From assembly GCF_017874395.1 (NCBI RefSeq), contig NZ_JAGGLJ010000012.1:1-57230 (forward strand): 57,230 nucleotides of DNA, written 5' to 3'. Under the pieces are notes generated by a model. That model saw only the letters and a program-made list of their open reading frames with translations. It made no database searches and was not told the origin of the DNA. A program made the position numbers and the translations under genes. Every line of letters begins with the position of its first letter. Position 1 is the stretch's first letter. Source of the DNA: Peptoniphilus stercorisuis. GTDB lineage: Bacteria > Bacillota > Clostridia > Tissierellales > Peptoniphilaceae. This document shows positions 43,470-52,451 of the stretch, piece after piece.

Positions 43470-44664
43470 TATTATCACCTTGAGCCTCATGAATTAATTC
43501 TTGGAAATTATCATCTTCATCAACTAAAGGTTCATCATCGCTTTCGTCGTCCTCACTCCATAAGTTAGTATAAATTGTATCAACTATTGAAGCACGAGTT
43601 ACAAGGCCAACAAGTTGATTTTTTTCATTTACAACTGGAAGGTTTTTAAATTTCAATACATAAAATTGATGTATTGCCTCAATAATTTTAGTGTCATTTG
43701 AAATAGCAAAGGACTTAGTCATAATTTCTTTCATAGTAGGATTTCTTCTACCGACTTTTCCAAGATCAAATATTCCAACTACACCTTTTAGATAATTGTC
43801 ATCATCTGTAATAAAAAGTGTATCAACACGTTTTTCTCTCATTAGAGAAATAGCCTCATAAGCTGTCTTATCTTCTGATATAGAGATAGGATTTTTTATC
43901 ATAATTGTCTCTACAGTATTATAAGAAGTTTTAGCTTCATTTAGTTTTTCTTCACCAAGAAGTTCCTTAACATAATCTGTTGCAGGATATTTTAGTATAT
44001 TTTCAGGAGTATCTTGTTGAATAATATTTCCCTTATCCATAATAACTATCTTATCTGCAAGAGTTAGAGCCTCATTCATATCATGAGTAACAAATATAAA
44101 AGTTTTACCTAGTTCTCTTTGAAGTTTTTTAACAAGTTGTTGAAGTGAATCTCTTGTTATTGGATCAAGTGCTCCAAAGGGTTCATCCATAAGTATAATA
44201 TTTTGATCAGCAGCAAGAGCTCTAATTACTCCAATTCTTTGCTGTTGTCCTCCTGATAATTCTGAAGGATACTTATCTAGATAACTAATAGGTAAATCAA
44301 CTTTTTCAATTAAATTTTCAGCAAGTGGACGAAGTTTGTCCTCGTTCCATTTTAAAAGTCTTGGAACCATAACTATATTTTCATAAATAGTCATATGTGG
44401 CATAAGACCAATTTGCTGAATAACATAACCAATTTCACGCCTTAATGCTACTGGATCATATTCCATTATATTTTTTCCATCAATTAGAATTTCTCCAGAA
44501 GTGGGTTCATTCATTCTGTTTATCATTCTCATACATGTAGTTTTACCTGAGCCTGAAGTACCTATGAAGCAGACAAATTGTCCATCTTCAATTTTGATAT
44601 TTATATTTTCTGCAGCTACTTGATTGCCAGGATAAATTTTTGAAACATTTCTAAATTCAATCAT
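43462..44664 (-). CDS. opuCA: Osmolyte ABC transporter ATPase with two CBS domains
   Basis: The 400-residue protein has an ATPase domain at 1-240 (Walker A GTSGSGKTT, MRMINRMNEPTSGEI, signature LSGGQQQRIGVIRALA, Walker B IILMDEPFGALDP). A CBS pair follows at about 250-370 (IMIKNPISISEDKTAYEAIS and IMTKSFAISNDTKIIEAI), with an acidic tail. CBS domains in OpuC/OpuA ATPases sense ionic strength or c-di-AMP and gate transport. It is first gene of the operon. AAAGGAATTATGAAAT precedes the ATG. Confidence 0.93.
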   Translation of the reverse strand: MIEFRNVSKIYPGNQVAAENINIKIEDGQFVCFIGTSGSGKTTCMRMINRMNEPTSGEILIDGKNIMEYDPVALRREIGYVIQQIGLMPHMTIYENIVMVPRLLKWNEDKLRPLAENLIEKVDLPISYLDKYPSELSGGQQQRIGVIRALAADQNIILMDEPFGALDPITRDSLQQLVKKLQRELGKTFIFVTHDMNEALTLADKIVIMDKGNIIQQDTPENILKYPATDYVKELLGEEKLNEAKTSYNTVETIMIKNPISISEDKTAYEAISLMREKRVDTLFITDDDNYLKGVVGIFDLGKVGRRNPTMKEIMTKSFAISNDTKIIEAIHQFYVLKFKNLPVVNEKNQLVGLVTRASIVDTIYTNLWSEDDESDDEPLVDEDDNFQELIHEAQGDNND

Positions 44665-44901
44665 ATTTCATAATTCCTTTCTGTATAAATAGTCTAACTT
44701 TTGAGCTCACCTACTATATAGTTTATAGTAAAGTGTCCTACTTCGCAAATTTAGAATCCTTGTAAAGGTTTGCAAAATAGGTGAAAAAATGTTAAAATCT
44801 CTAGAATAGATATTAATTTAATACCCAGAATGGCTAAAAATGGCACATAAAAATTAGTTTACAAAAATAATGAAAAAATTTATTTAAAATAGGAGGCATT
44901 T

Positions 44902-45420
44902 ATGAGATTAGTTATAGCAATACTTACTATCTTTATAGGAAGAAAGATTGGAAAATATTTAATGCTTAAAAAATTTACAAATAATCAAATGGATTTAATA
45001 AATGGAAAAGTTAAATCTGCAGAAATTAGCAATAAAGATATTTTAATGGGAACAGTAAGTAGAAAAGATGCAGAAAAAAATTTAAGCAAAGAAGAATATG
45101 ATAATTTTATGATTAAATATTTAGAAATTTTTGATGATGATATAAAAAAGAAGATTAATATAGAAGATTTTTTATATAGAAAAATTAGAATAATTGCAAA
45201 ATTTGACTTAATAGCACCCTTTAACAAATATTCAGGATCAGAAGAAAATATGTTTGAAGATGGTGAATTTGACGAAAAAAGAGATGAACTTAGAAAAACA
45301 TATAATAATTATTTAAAAGAAAATACAGAAAATAAAAACATTATAGAATTTGAAACAAATTATTATAATACATATTGGAAAGGTATTTTTGAAAAGGGAT
45401 TATTAGAATTAAATAACTAA
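44902..45420 (+). CDS. Hypothetical protein with N-terminal membrane anchor
   Basis: The 172-residue protein has a short hydrophobic N terminus (LVIAILTIFIGRKIG), then a highly charged helical region with many Lys, Glu and Asp. No Cys, no repeats and no recognised domain. AGGAGGCATTT precedes the ATG. It is divergent from the osmolyte operon and convergent with the carboxypeptidase gene. Possibly a cytoplasmic-facing anchored protein. Function unknown. Confidence 0.65.
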   Translation: MRLVIAILTIFIGRKIGKYLMLKKFTNNQMDLINGKVKSAEISNKDILMGTVSRKDAEKNLSKEEYDNFMIKYLEIFDDDIKKKINIEDFLYRKIRIIAKFDLIAPFNKYSGSEENMFEDGEFDEKRDELRKTYNNYLKENTENKNIIEFETNYYNTYWKGIFEKGLLELNN

Positions 45421-45422
45421 AA

Positions 45423-45449
45423 TAAAGCCACCTTTGGTGGCTTATTTTA
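45423..45449. terminator. Bidirectional terminator
   Basis: AAGCCACC pairs with GGTGGCTT around a TTT loop (45425-45443), between convergent genes, with T-rich flanks. Confidence 0.75.
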
Positions 45450-46365
45450 TTACCTCATTATATAGATAGATATTGTCTAAAATATGAGTGTTTTCTAAAT
45501 GGTTATTTCCTAAAGCATTAGCTGTAATAGTAATATATTCATTATTGTTTTTTATTCCATAGGTTGCAAGGCAAAGACCAGCCTCAGGAGTAAAACCTGT
45601 TTTTGCACCTAAAATATAATTATTACTTATGGAATTATTTTCAACAGAATTAAAAAAACTACTTTTTAAAACTAGACCATTATAAGTAGTGTGTTTATTT
45701 TTAGTAAATATTGCCTTAAAATCTCCATCATTAAGAGAATAGGAAAGAAGTTTAGCTAAATCTTCTACAGTAGAGTAGTTTTTATTATTATGAAGTCCAG
45801 AAGAATTACTAAAATGAGAGTTTTTCATTTTTAATTTTTTAGCTTTTTTATTCATTAGCTTAACAAAATTTGCCTCATCTTTTGAAATAAAATATTCTAT
45901 ACTAGAAGTTGCATCAGCTCCAGAAGGAAGCATCGCTCCATATAATAAGTCTTTATATAATACATTATCTAAGGCTTTAAATCCTGCAATAGAGGCATGA
46001 GTATATGCTAGATTATCAAAAATATTATTTGGAATAGTTACTAATTCATTGATATTATCATATTCTTCAATACCTATAATAGTAGTCATTATTTTAGTTA
46101 GAGAAGCAGGGTATATTTTTTCATCTGGGTTTTTAGAATAAATAATCTCCTTAGTATTTAGATTAATTACAATTGCACTTTTACTAGAGATATTATTATC
46201 AAATATTTGTTTTTGCTCATCACTATAATTAAAATTAGTAGTAAAAGTATTTTCTTTATGAGCACTTATAAATCTTTTAAGCCTTACATTATTATCAAAA
46301 AAGGCAAACTTTATAAAAAACATCAATACAAATATAAATATAAATGCCCTTAAAAATTTTTTCAA
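45442..46365 (-). CDS. D-alanyl-D-alanine carboxypeptidase family protein (peptidase S11)
   Basis: The 307-residue protein has an N-terminal membrane segment or signal (about 5-22), followed by a penicillin-binding fold with the three motifs: SLTK (PASLTKIMTTI, S-x-x-K), SGAD (GAMLPSGADATSSIEY, at the S-x-N position with Asp in place of Asn) and KTG (GAKTGFTPEAG). The enzyme trims the terminal D-Ala from peptidoglycan peptides outside the cell. The start is TTG after AAAGGATGATTTT. It lacks the long C-terminal beta domain of PBP5, so it is a short-form or VanY-like DD-carboxypeptidase. Confidence 0.85.
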   Translation of the reverse strand: MKKFLRAFIFIFVLMFFIKFAFFDNNVRLKRFISAHKENTFTTNFNYSDEQKQIFDNNISSKSAIVINLNTKEIIYSKNPDEKIYPASLTKIMTTIIGIEEYDNINELVTIPNNIFDNLAYTHASIAGFKALDNVLYKDLLYGAMLPSGADATSSIEYFISKDEANFVKLMNKKAKKLKMKNSHFSNSSGLHNNKNYSTVEDLAKLLSYSLNDGDFKAIFTKNKHTTYNGLVLKSSFFNSVENNSISNNYILGAKTGFTPEAGLCLATYGIKNNNEYITITANALGNNHLENTHILDNIYLYNEVIK

Positions 46366-46487
46366 AAAATCATCCTTTCTATATATTATTAATAAGTAGT
46401 TTTATTTTTAATAAAAACATACTTAATATATACTTTTCATTGATTATTATAAATTAAAGAAATTACAATTCTATTAAGAATATCTTA

Positions 46488-46527
46488 ATAATAAAATAAG
46501 CCTATGAACTATTATGTCCATAGGCTT
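46488..46527 (-). terminator. Terminator of the gene at 46539-48068
   Basis: AAGCCTATG pairs with CATAGGCTT (46498-46506 with 46519-46527), followed on the minus strand by an AT-rich T-containing run. Confidence 0.65.
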
Positions 46528-46538
46528 AAATTCTAGTT

Positions 46539-48068
46539 TTAAATTTTAAAAATCTTTAAAGGATTTATATAAATATATTGTTTAAGTTTTTCTAATGTTT
46601 TTTCTCGTAGAGAATTAAATTCATCATTATTTAGAGAAAAGATATCTACACTTTTTTCTGAAGGGACTATAGTAGGTTTTTCTGCTAGAAGATAAGTCTT
46701 TCCATTCATAGTAAAGTGTTTATCGCTTTTTGGATTAATATAATTTAGAGAATTAATATTAAAAGCGAAGGCATTGTCTGTAATATCGCTAAATACTCCA
46801 TTAATATCTATTGCGATATTTTTATTAAATCTATAGTCTATTTCTTTTAGATTTAGATTGTAGTTGAATTCCTTTGATTTTTCATTAAAAGTACTTTTAG
46901 AATTTAGTATTTCTTCGTTGTCTATTAGTATATTACTTAATAATTTATTTGAGTTTTTATTATTTTCTAAAGTTCTATTATATTTAAAATCTTCTCCACT
47001 TAAATCAAATATTTCAAGTTCAATATTATCTGTTAAGTTTTTTTCTCCATTAAATGAAAGTTTTAAGACATTATTTGTTTCGTATTTATCGTGATGAGCA
47101 TTTAAAACTACTGTTTTAGTAATATCTACAAGTAGTAGTTCTTCAGATTCATTTATATAAAATTTTGCATTAATAATTCCCTTGTCTTGATATTTGTCTA
47201 GTATTTCTTCGGATTTTTCTCTTAGAGAAGCATGAAGTGTATTTTCATCAAGATCTATATTATAACTTATACTATATGTAGAAATTAGATTTTCGTAAAA
47301 GTTTAAGGTGCTAAGTAATAGGTATTTAAAATCAAAGTAAGAAATTTCAAGATTATATTCTTCTAGGGAAGAACTATTGTATTTTTCTTTAATTTCTTCA
47401 GGTGCATCATTTATTTTAAATCTGTTTTCGTTTAACATTTCTTGTAAGTTGAAATCAACAAAAGATAAATAATAATCTTTTAAAGCTCCTAATGTATTTG
47501 GATATACAAAAAGGTCAAGTTTAATATTTTTTATATTTTCAATGTCTTTTTTGTCCATATTATCTTTATATTCTTTAGATAATAGGTCTGAGTTTAAAAG
47601 TTCTTCTCCATAATTTGAAAGGTTGATTTCATAGGTGTTAGAGTCTATGTTTTCGCTATGAAGATAGGCTTTATTATCTAGGAATCTATTATTTATAATT
47701 ATTGGAGGTGCATCATTTTTTGATACATATATGTCTGAAAGAGCTTTTTTGGCAGTTAATTCTCTTTTGAATAAACTATTTATTTTATATATATTATTTG
47801 ATTTATTGCATTTTGAAATCATAGAAAATTCATTTGTGAAATTTCCATCTTTTAAAAGTGCTTTATAAAATTTTTCGTTGTCTATTATAGGTATGAAGTC
47901 ATCGTTTGTATTTATAAATTCTTTTTCAATATTTTCAATTGCTTTTTTTAGGACAATTTTAGGTTCTTTTTTAAGAGATTTACTAAAGGCATATCCTGCT
48001 GAAATGACAATTAATGTTGAAATTGTAATAATGAGTATTAAGTATTTTTTTATAAATTTAAGTAGCAT
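46539..48068 (-). CDS. Large hypothetical membrane-anchored extracytoplasmic protein
   Basis: The 509-residue protein has a single N-terminal transmembrane segment (about 8-29, LILIITISTLIVISAGYAF), uncleaved by appearance. The remainder is probably outside the cell, rich in Asn, Asp, Glu and Lys with many short amphipathic strands (NAKFYINESEELLLVDITKT, KLSFNGEKNLTDNIELEIF). The composition resembles large lipid- or wall-associated beta proteins but no named domain was recognised. GGAGGATTTGAA precedes the ATG. Cotranscription with the gene at 48116 is unlikely because a terminator lies between them. Confidence 0.7.
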   Translation of the reverse strand: MLLKFIKKYLILIITISTLIVISAGYAFSKSLKKEPKIVLKKAIENIEKEFINTNDDFIPIIDNEKFYKALLKDGNFTNEFSMISKCNKSNNIYKINSLFKRELTAKKALSDIYVSKNDAPPIIINNRFLDNKAYLHSENIDSNTYEINLSNYGEELLNSDLLSKEYKDNMDKKDIENIKNIKLDLFVYPNTLGALKDYYLSFVDFNLQEMLNENRFKINDAPEEIKEKYNSSSLEEYNLEISYFDFKYLLLSTLNFYENLISTYSISYNIDLDENTLHASLREKSEEILDKYQDKGIINAKFYINESEELLLVDITKTVVLNAHHDKYETNNVLKLSFNGEKNLTDNIELEIFDLSGEDFKYNRTLENNKNSNKLLSNILIDNEEILNSKSTFNEKSKEFNYNLNLKEIDYRFNKNIAIDINGVFSDITDNAFAFNINSLNYINPKSDKHFTMNGKTYLLAEKPTIVPSEKSVDIFSLNNDEFNSLREKTLEKLKQYIYINPLKIFKI

Positions 48069-48084
48069 TTCAAATCCTCCTTTT

Positions 48085-48117
48085 TATATAAAAAAATAAG
48101 GAGCTTAGCTCCTTATT
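48085..48117 (-). terminator. Terminator of the HMA-protein gene
   Basis: AATAAGGAGCT pairs with AGCTCCTTATT (48095-48105 with 48107-48117), and on the minus strand it is followed by TTTTTTATA. It overlaps the stop codon at 48116. Confidence 0.75.
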
Positions 48118-48322
48118 ATTCGATAGATGTTACCTTGTAACCTGCATCTGTAACTGCCTTTTTTAATATTTCATCATTTAAGTCTTCACCAGATACGGTT
48201 GCCTTCTTTCTGAACAAAGAAACTTTAACTTCATCTACACTATTAATTTCTTCTAAAGCTTTTTGAACTTTAGCTGAACAGTGTTCGCATGTCATATTAT
48301 CTATATAAATTGATTTTTTCAA
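48116..48322 (-). CDS. Heavy-metal-associated (CopZ-like) metallochaperone
   Basis: The 68-residue protein is a single HMA domain of beta-alpha-beta-beta-alpha-beta layout. The metal site is MTCEHCSAKV (10-18 region), Met-x-Cys-x2-Cys, as in CopZ. It likely binds Cu(I) in the cytoplasm and passes it to an exporter or buffers it. No copper ATPase gene lies nearby. AGGAGGGATATTT precedes the ATG. Single gene. Confidence 0.88.
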   Translation of the reverse strand: MKKSIYIDNMTCEHCSAKVQKALEEINSVDEVKVSLFRKKATVSGEDLNDEILKKAVTDAGYKVTSIE

Positions 48323-48485
48323 AATATCCCTCCTAGTATTAATTATATACCCAAATAAATTACATTTTTCAATATATATCTATAATAATTGACTATTATA
48401 CATAATAAATAAAAAAAGTTTAAAAAGATATTGATTATCTACTATAATATAATTAGCAGATATTTTTGACTTTGGAGGTGCAATA

Positions 48486-49409
48486 ATGGATTTAAAAAAG
48501 ATTAAAGTTTTAATGGAAGAGGCAGTTTCAAATAGTGAATATTTAAAGAATGAAGGTAGTCTTGCAACATATATTCCAGAACTTGCAAAGGTAAGGGCGG
48601 ATAATTATGGAGTATGTCTTGTAAAGACTAATGGAGATATTGTAACAAGTGGAGATAGTGAGATTAAATTTTCAATACAAAGTATTTCAAAGGTAATAGA
48701 TTTAATAATGGCTCTTGAAGATGTTGGAGAGGAGAAGGTATTTTCTAAGGTTGGAACTGAGCCTACGGAATACAAGTTTAATTCTATTAGACCGATTAAG
48801 GAAAAAGCGGCAAATCCATTAATAAATGCAGGTGCTATTACAACTTGTTCTTTAATAAAGGGAAGTAATGTAGATGAAAAATTTAATAGGGTTATAGATA
48901 AGTTAAAGAAATTATCAGATAGTGATGATGTAGTTTTCTTAGAAGAAATATATCACTCAGAAATGAAAACTACTGATATAAATAGATCAATTGCTTATTA
49001 TTTAAAAAGTATTGGAATAATTGAAGATGATGCTGAGGGAATTTTAGATCTTTATATTAGAAATTGTGCAATAGGTTTAAATATTAAAGAGCTTGCTCAT
49101 ATTGCTGCTGTTCTTGCAAATGGAGGTAAATCTCTAGATGGTAAAGACGTTTTAATAGATAAAGAAGTAGTAAAGACAACTCTTGCTTTAATGGCAGCTT
49201 GTGGAATGTATGAAGAAAGTGGAAAGTATCTTATAGATGTTGGTTTTCCATCAAAAAGCGGTGTAGGTGGAGCTATTATAGGAATAATCCCTGGAAAGTG
49301 TGGGATATGCACATATTCACCAAGGCTTGATAGTTCTGGAAATAGTGTAAGAGGAAAGAAAATTCTTTCTGAAATGTCAAAATCTCTAGATTTAAACATA
49401 TTTATATAG
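48486..49409 (+). CDS. glsA: Glutaminase
   Basis: The 307-residue protein has the normal length of serine-type bacterial glutaminases. FSIQSISKVIDLIMAL holds the Ser-x2-Lys dyad (near residue 61). NPLINAGAITTCSLI (about 115-129), and ACGMYEESGKYLIDVGFPSK with SGVGGAIIGIIPGKCGI (about 238-272) carry further family residues. It hydrolyses glutamine to glutamate and ammonia, feeding glutamate fermentation or acid resistance. GGAGGTGCAATA precedes the ATG. The next gene is a lipoprotein 50 bp downstream, possibly cotranscribed. Confidence 0.94.
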   Translation: MDLKKIKVLMEEAVSNSEYLKNEGSLATYIPELAKVRADNYGVCLVKTNGDIVTSGDSEIKFSIQSISKVIDLIMALEDVGEEKVFSKVGTEPTEYKFNSIRPIKEKAANPLINAGAITTCSLIKGSNVDEKFNRVIDKLKKLSDSDDVVFLEEIYHSEMKTTDINRSIAYYLKSIGIIEDDAEGILDLYIRNCAIGLNIKELAHIAAVLANGGKSLDGKDVLIDKEVVKTTLALMAACGMYEESGKYLIDVGFPSKSGVGGAIIGIIPGKCGICTYSPRLDSSGNSVRGKKILSEMSKSLDLNIFI

Positions 49410-49459
49410 AATTTTTTACTTTAATAAAGTTTAAGGTATAATTAATAAGGAAGGATTTT

Positions 49460-50158
49460 ATGAAAAATTTAAAAAAAGGCATAATTTTATCATTATTACT
49501 TATTGTTATATCTACGCTAACATCTTGTAATAGCAAAGAGGTGGATAGTAAACAAATAAAAGAAGAAGCATATAAATCAGAAGTTGTAAGTGAATTTTCA
49601 ATAGATGAAGAGGAAAACAAATTTAATATTGCTGATGTTTCTTTTACATACCCAAAAGATTTAACTATACTTTTTTCTGAAAATAAAGAAGATAGTGAAG
49701 ATATAATTAAGGAAGATTTAAATAATCTAGGCCTTGATTGTAATGATGTATTTCCAAGGGATTATGAAGAAAACTCAGAGGCTCTTTTAGTAAAGATAAA
49801 GGGTGAATACTATCCTATGAATATTAGAGTATATGTAAGTCAAAATCCAAAATACAAAAATTTAAAAAATAATGAAAATGAAGTTCAAGATTTTATTGAA
49901 TCAGAACTTGAAAAAACTTTTGATGAAAGAACTAAAGAGGTAGAAGTTAGAAAGTACAGATTAAGAGAATATGATGCACCTTTAATATCTTGTAGATCTG
50001 AGTATAAAAAAGAATATCCTCTTTTATTAAAATCAAGCAGGGTCTCTTTTATATATAAAGATAAGTTATATATGTTAATATTTACTACTTTAGATGAAAG
50101 ATTTGCAATAGATTATAATGAATTTAAAGATTTTTTAAATACAATTGAATTTAATTAA
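49460..50158 (+). CDS. Hypothetical lipoprotein
   Basis: The 232-residue protein has a lipoprotein signal peptide with lipobox LTSC (Cys23, LLIVISTLTSCNSKE). It is followed by a charged linker and a globular part with NKFNIADVSFTYPKDL and KYRLREYDAPLISCRSEYKK. Stop-start patterns such as VSFIYKDKLYMLIFTTLDE and YNEFKDFLNTIEF at the end resemble the PsbP/MOG1-like lipoproteins that end in a short amphipathic helix, but this is only a resemblance. AAGGAAGGATTTT precedes the ATG. Function unknown. Confidence 0.7.
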   Translation: MKNLKKGIILSLLLIVISTLTSCNSKEVDSKQIKEEAYKSEVVSEFSIDEEENKFNIADVSFTYPKDLTILFSENKEDSEDIIKEDLNNLGLDCNDVFPRDYEENSEALLVKIKGEYYPMNIRVYVSQNPKYKNLKNNENEVQDFIESELEKTFDERTKEVEVRKYRLREYDAPLISCRSEYKKEYPLLLKSSRVSFIYKDKLYMLIFTTLDERFAIDYNEFKDFLNTIEFN

Positions 50159-50162
50159 GTTT

Positions 50163-50192
50163 AAACCATAGGGATATCTCTATGGTTTTTTT
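50163..50192 (+). terminator. Terminator
   Basis: AAACCATAG pairs with CTATGGTTT (50163-50171 with 50180-50188), and the T run continues to 50192. Confidence 0.8.
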
Positions 50193-50199
50193 AAATAAA

Positions 50200-50257
50200 A
50201 TTAAAAAATAATAAAATAATTAAAAAAATAATAAAATAATTAAAAAAATAATAAAAT
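50200..50257. repeat. Short AT-only tandem repeat, three units of 19-20 bp
   Basis: ATTAAAAAAATAATAAAATA occurs at 50219-50238. The unit before it (50200-50218) lacks one A. The unit after it (50239-50257) lacks the final A. It lies in the ~320-bp spacer between the lipoprotein and aldehyde dehydrogenase genes. The rest of the spacer holds no gene that I can see. Confidence 0.8.
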
Positions 50258-50428
50258 CCCATAAGCCTGAGTATCAATGGAAAATCTCCAATAAATTTTT
50301 AGATAAGATAGACTAAATTATTGTGTTAAAAATTTAACTTTTAAAAACATTGCATATTCATTAATTTAATCGGGTAAATTAAAATTAAGTAGAACAATAT
50401 AGGACGTTGTAAATATATTTAATAGATT

Positions 50429-50461
50429 ATATCTATAATTCATCTACTTAATTATAGATAT
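50429..50461. promoter_or_regulatory. 12-bp inverted repeat at the aldehyde dehydrogenase start, possible operator
   Basis: ATATCTATAATT (50429-50440) and AATTATAGATAT (50450-50461) are perfectly complementary around the 9-base spacer CATCTACTT. It ends just before the ribosome-binding site (AGAGGTG). It could be a repressor site or an RNA hairpin that sequesters the translation start. Confidence 0.5.
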
Positions 50462-50480
50462 GGAAAGAGGTGCATTAATT

Positions 50481-51971
50481 TTGAAAAGACCAGATGTAAA
50501 ATTTGAAAAAGAGTATTCCTTATTTATTGGAGGACAATGGGTAAAAGCTTCTGATGGAGCAACAATGAAAGCATATTGTCCAGCAGATGGATCTCATCTT
50601 GCAGATATAGCTCAGGCTACTGCAGAAGATGTAGATAAAGCTGTAAAAGCTGCATGGGAAGCATTTCCTAAATGGAGCAAAACTACAAAACAAGAAAGAG
50701 CAAAAATACTTAATAAAATTGCAGATGTAATTGATGAAAATGCAGAACACCTTGCAATGGTTGAAACTCTTGATAATGGTAAACCTATTCGTGAAACATT
50801 AGGTGTAGACATACCAGAAGCTGCAAATCACTTTAGATATTTTGCAGGAGTCATAGAAGCAGACGAAGGAAGCTTAAATGTACTTGATAAAGATAATCTT
50901 TCTCTTGTATTAAGGGAACCACTGGGTGTGGTAGGACAAATTGTTCCTTGGAATTTTCCGTTTTTAATGGGAGCATGGAAACTTGCTCCAGTTTTAGCTG
51001 CAGGAGATTGTACTGTTTTAAAACCATCTAGTACAACTTCATTATCAGTCTTAGAACTTATTAAATTAATTGAAGATATTGTTCCTGCTGGAGTTATAAA
51101 TATAATTACAGGTTCAGGTTCAAAATCGGGACAATATATGCTAGATCATGAAGGCTTTAGTAAGTTTGCCTTTACTGGATCAACAGAAGTTGGATATAAT
51201 GTAGCACGTGCTGCAGCTGATAAATTAATTCCAGCAACTCTTGAACTTGGTGGTAAAAGTGCAAATATATTCTTTAAGGACTGTGATATGGATCTTGCAA
51301 TAGATGGACTATTACTTGGAATATTATTTAATCAAGGTCAAGTTTGTTGTGCAGGTTCAAGAATCTTTGTTCAAGAAGATATTTATGATGAATTTGTAAA
51401 AAGGGCAGTAGAAGAATTTAAAAAAGTAAAAGTAGGACTTCCTTGGGATCCAAAGACACAAATGGGTGCACAAATCAACAAAGGACAAGTAAGTAAGATT
51501 TTAAAATATATAGATATTGCAAAAGATGAGGGTGCAGAAATCTCTGCTGGAGGATGTCAAATATTAGAAGATAAATTAAGTGATGGATTCTTTATGATGC
51601 CAACACTAATTACTAATGTAACTAATGATATGACTGTTGCAAGAGAGGAAATTTTTGGACCAGTTGCATCTGTTATTAAATTTAAATATGAAGAAGATGT
51701 AATAAAGATGGCTAATGATTCAGAATATGGTCTAGGTGGAGCAGTTTGGACAAGAGATATTAATAAGGCAATAAGAGTGTCTAAAGCTATGGAAACTGGA
51801 AGAGTTTGGGTAAATACTTATAACTCAATTCCAGCAGGAGCTCCTTTTGGAGGATACAAAAAATCAGGAATTGGCCGTGAAACTCACAAGATGATCCTTG
51901 ATGCTTATTCACAAGTTAAAAATATTATAATTAATACTTCTGAAAAGCCAAGTGGCTTTTATAATATTTAA
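50481..51971 (+). CDS. NAD(P)-dependent aldehyde dehydrogenase
   Basis: The 496-residue protein belongs to the classical ALDH superfamily. VPWNFPFLMGAWKLAPVLAA (about 155-174), TLELGGKSANIFF with the catalytic Glu (about 257-269), FNQGQVCCAGSRIFV with the catalytic Cys (about 287-301), and EIFGPVASVIKF fit throughout. The frame is open to an ATG at 50460, which lies inside the inverted repeat. The TTG at 50481, eight bases after AGAGGTG, is the better start. It oxidises an aldehyde (acetaldehyde, betaine aldehyde or other) to the acid. Single gene. Substrate unknown. Confidence 0.92.
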   Translation: MKRPDVKFEKEYSLFIGGQWVKASDGATMKAYCPADGSHLADIAQATAEDVDKAVKAAWEAFPKWSKTTKQERAKILNKIADVIDENAEHLAMVETLDNGKPIRETLGVDIPEAANHFRYFAGVIEADEGSLNVLDKDNLSLVLREPLGVVGQIVPWNFPFLMGAWKLAPVLAAGDCTVLKPSSTTSLSVLELIKLIEDIVPAGVINIITGSGSKSGQYMLDHEGFSKFAFTGSTEVGYNVARAAADKLIPATLELGGKSANIFFKDCDMDLAIDGLLLGILFNQGQVCCAGSRIFVQEDIYDEFVKRAVEEFKKVKVGLPWDPKTQMGAQINKGQVSKILKYIDIAKDEGAEISAGGCQILEDKLSDGFFMMPTLITNVTNDMTVAREEIFGPVASVIKFKYEEDVIKMANDSEYGLGGAVWTRDINKAIRVSKAMETGRVWVNTYNSIPAGAPFGGYKKSGIGRETHKMILDAYSQVKNIIINTSEKPSGFYNI

Positions 51972-51994
51972 GATTTAAAGATTAATTGTATAAA

Positions 51995-52031
51995 TAAAAA
52001 AGACTTAAGATAAAATCTTAAGTCTTTTTTA
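51995..52031. terminator. Strong bidirectional terminator
   Basis: AAAAAGACTTAAGAT and its complement (about 51997-52011 with 52015-52029) lie between convergent genes, with T tracts on both strands. Confidence 0.85.
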
Positions 52032-52442
52032 TTAGCCTGAATATTTTTCTTTTAAAAATCCATATCCATTAGTATCAAGTGAATTTTTAACCCATTTTCT
52101 AAGTTCTGAAGATTTTATAACTACTCTATCACCAAAGTTTCTTTCAACATCTCTTACGATTAGTGAAATATCAGATTGGTTTATATAGGAGTTATCTCCA
52201 AGAGCAGAAGCTGCTCTTTCAAGAGAATAGGCAATTTTTTTACTTGAATAATTTTCTAGATATCCTTCGAATTTTAAAACATATCTCTCACCAGGTTTAC
52301 AAGATTCATGTTCACAAACTAATTTGTCAAGTACATAGGTCTCAACTTTTTCTAGAAGAGAAATACTTTCATCAAGACTTAAATTCTCTTCTTTAATTTT
52401 TGTTGTTATATTTTCACCTAATTTGTTTACAAGATCTTTCAT
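52032..52442 (-). CDS. ATP-cone-like protein in the serine dehydratase operon
   Basis: This is a 136-residue soluble protein. The second half (about 65-135) reads KKIAYSLERAASALGD, ISLIVRDVERNFGD, VVIKSSELRKWVKNSL and ends YGFLKEKYSG. This follows the helix order of ATP-cone domains (K-I-x-x-[AS]-[IL]-x-x-A, V-x-x-[VI]-E, s-x-E-[IL]-x-x-x-V-x-x-x-L, then a Tyr near the end). The first half is helical and has a Cys-x5-Cys (CEHESCKPG). ATP cones sense nucleotides in ribonucleotide reductases and NrdR, so a regulatory role is possible. It follows the symporter gene by 9 bp, with AGGAGG before the ATG. The assignment is tentative. Confidence 0.55.
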   Translation of the reverse strand: MKDLVNKLGENITTKIKEENLSLDESISLLEKVETYVLDKLVCEHESCKPGERYVLKFEGYLENYSSKKIAYSLERAASALGDNSYINQSDISLIVRDVERNFGDRVVIKSSELRKWVKNSLDTNGYGFLKEKYSG

Positions 52443-52451
52443 AAAAACCTC

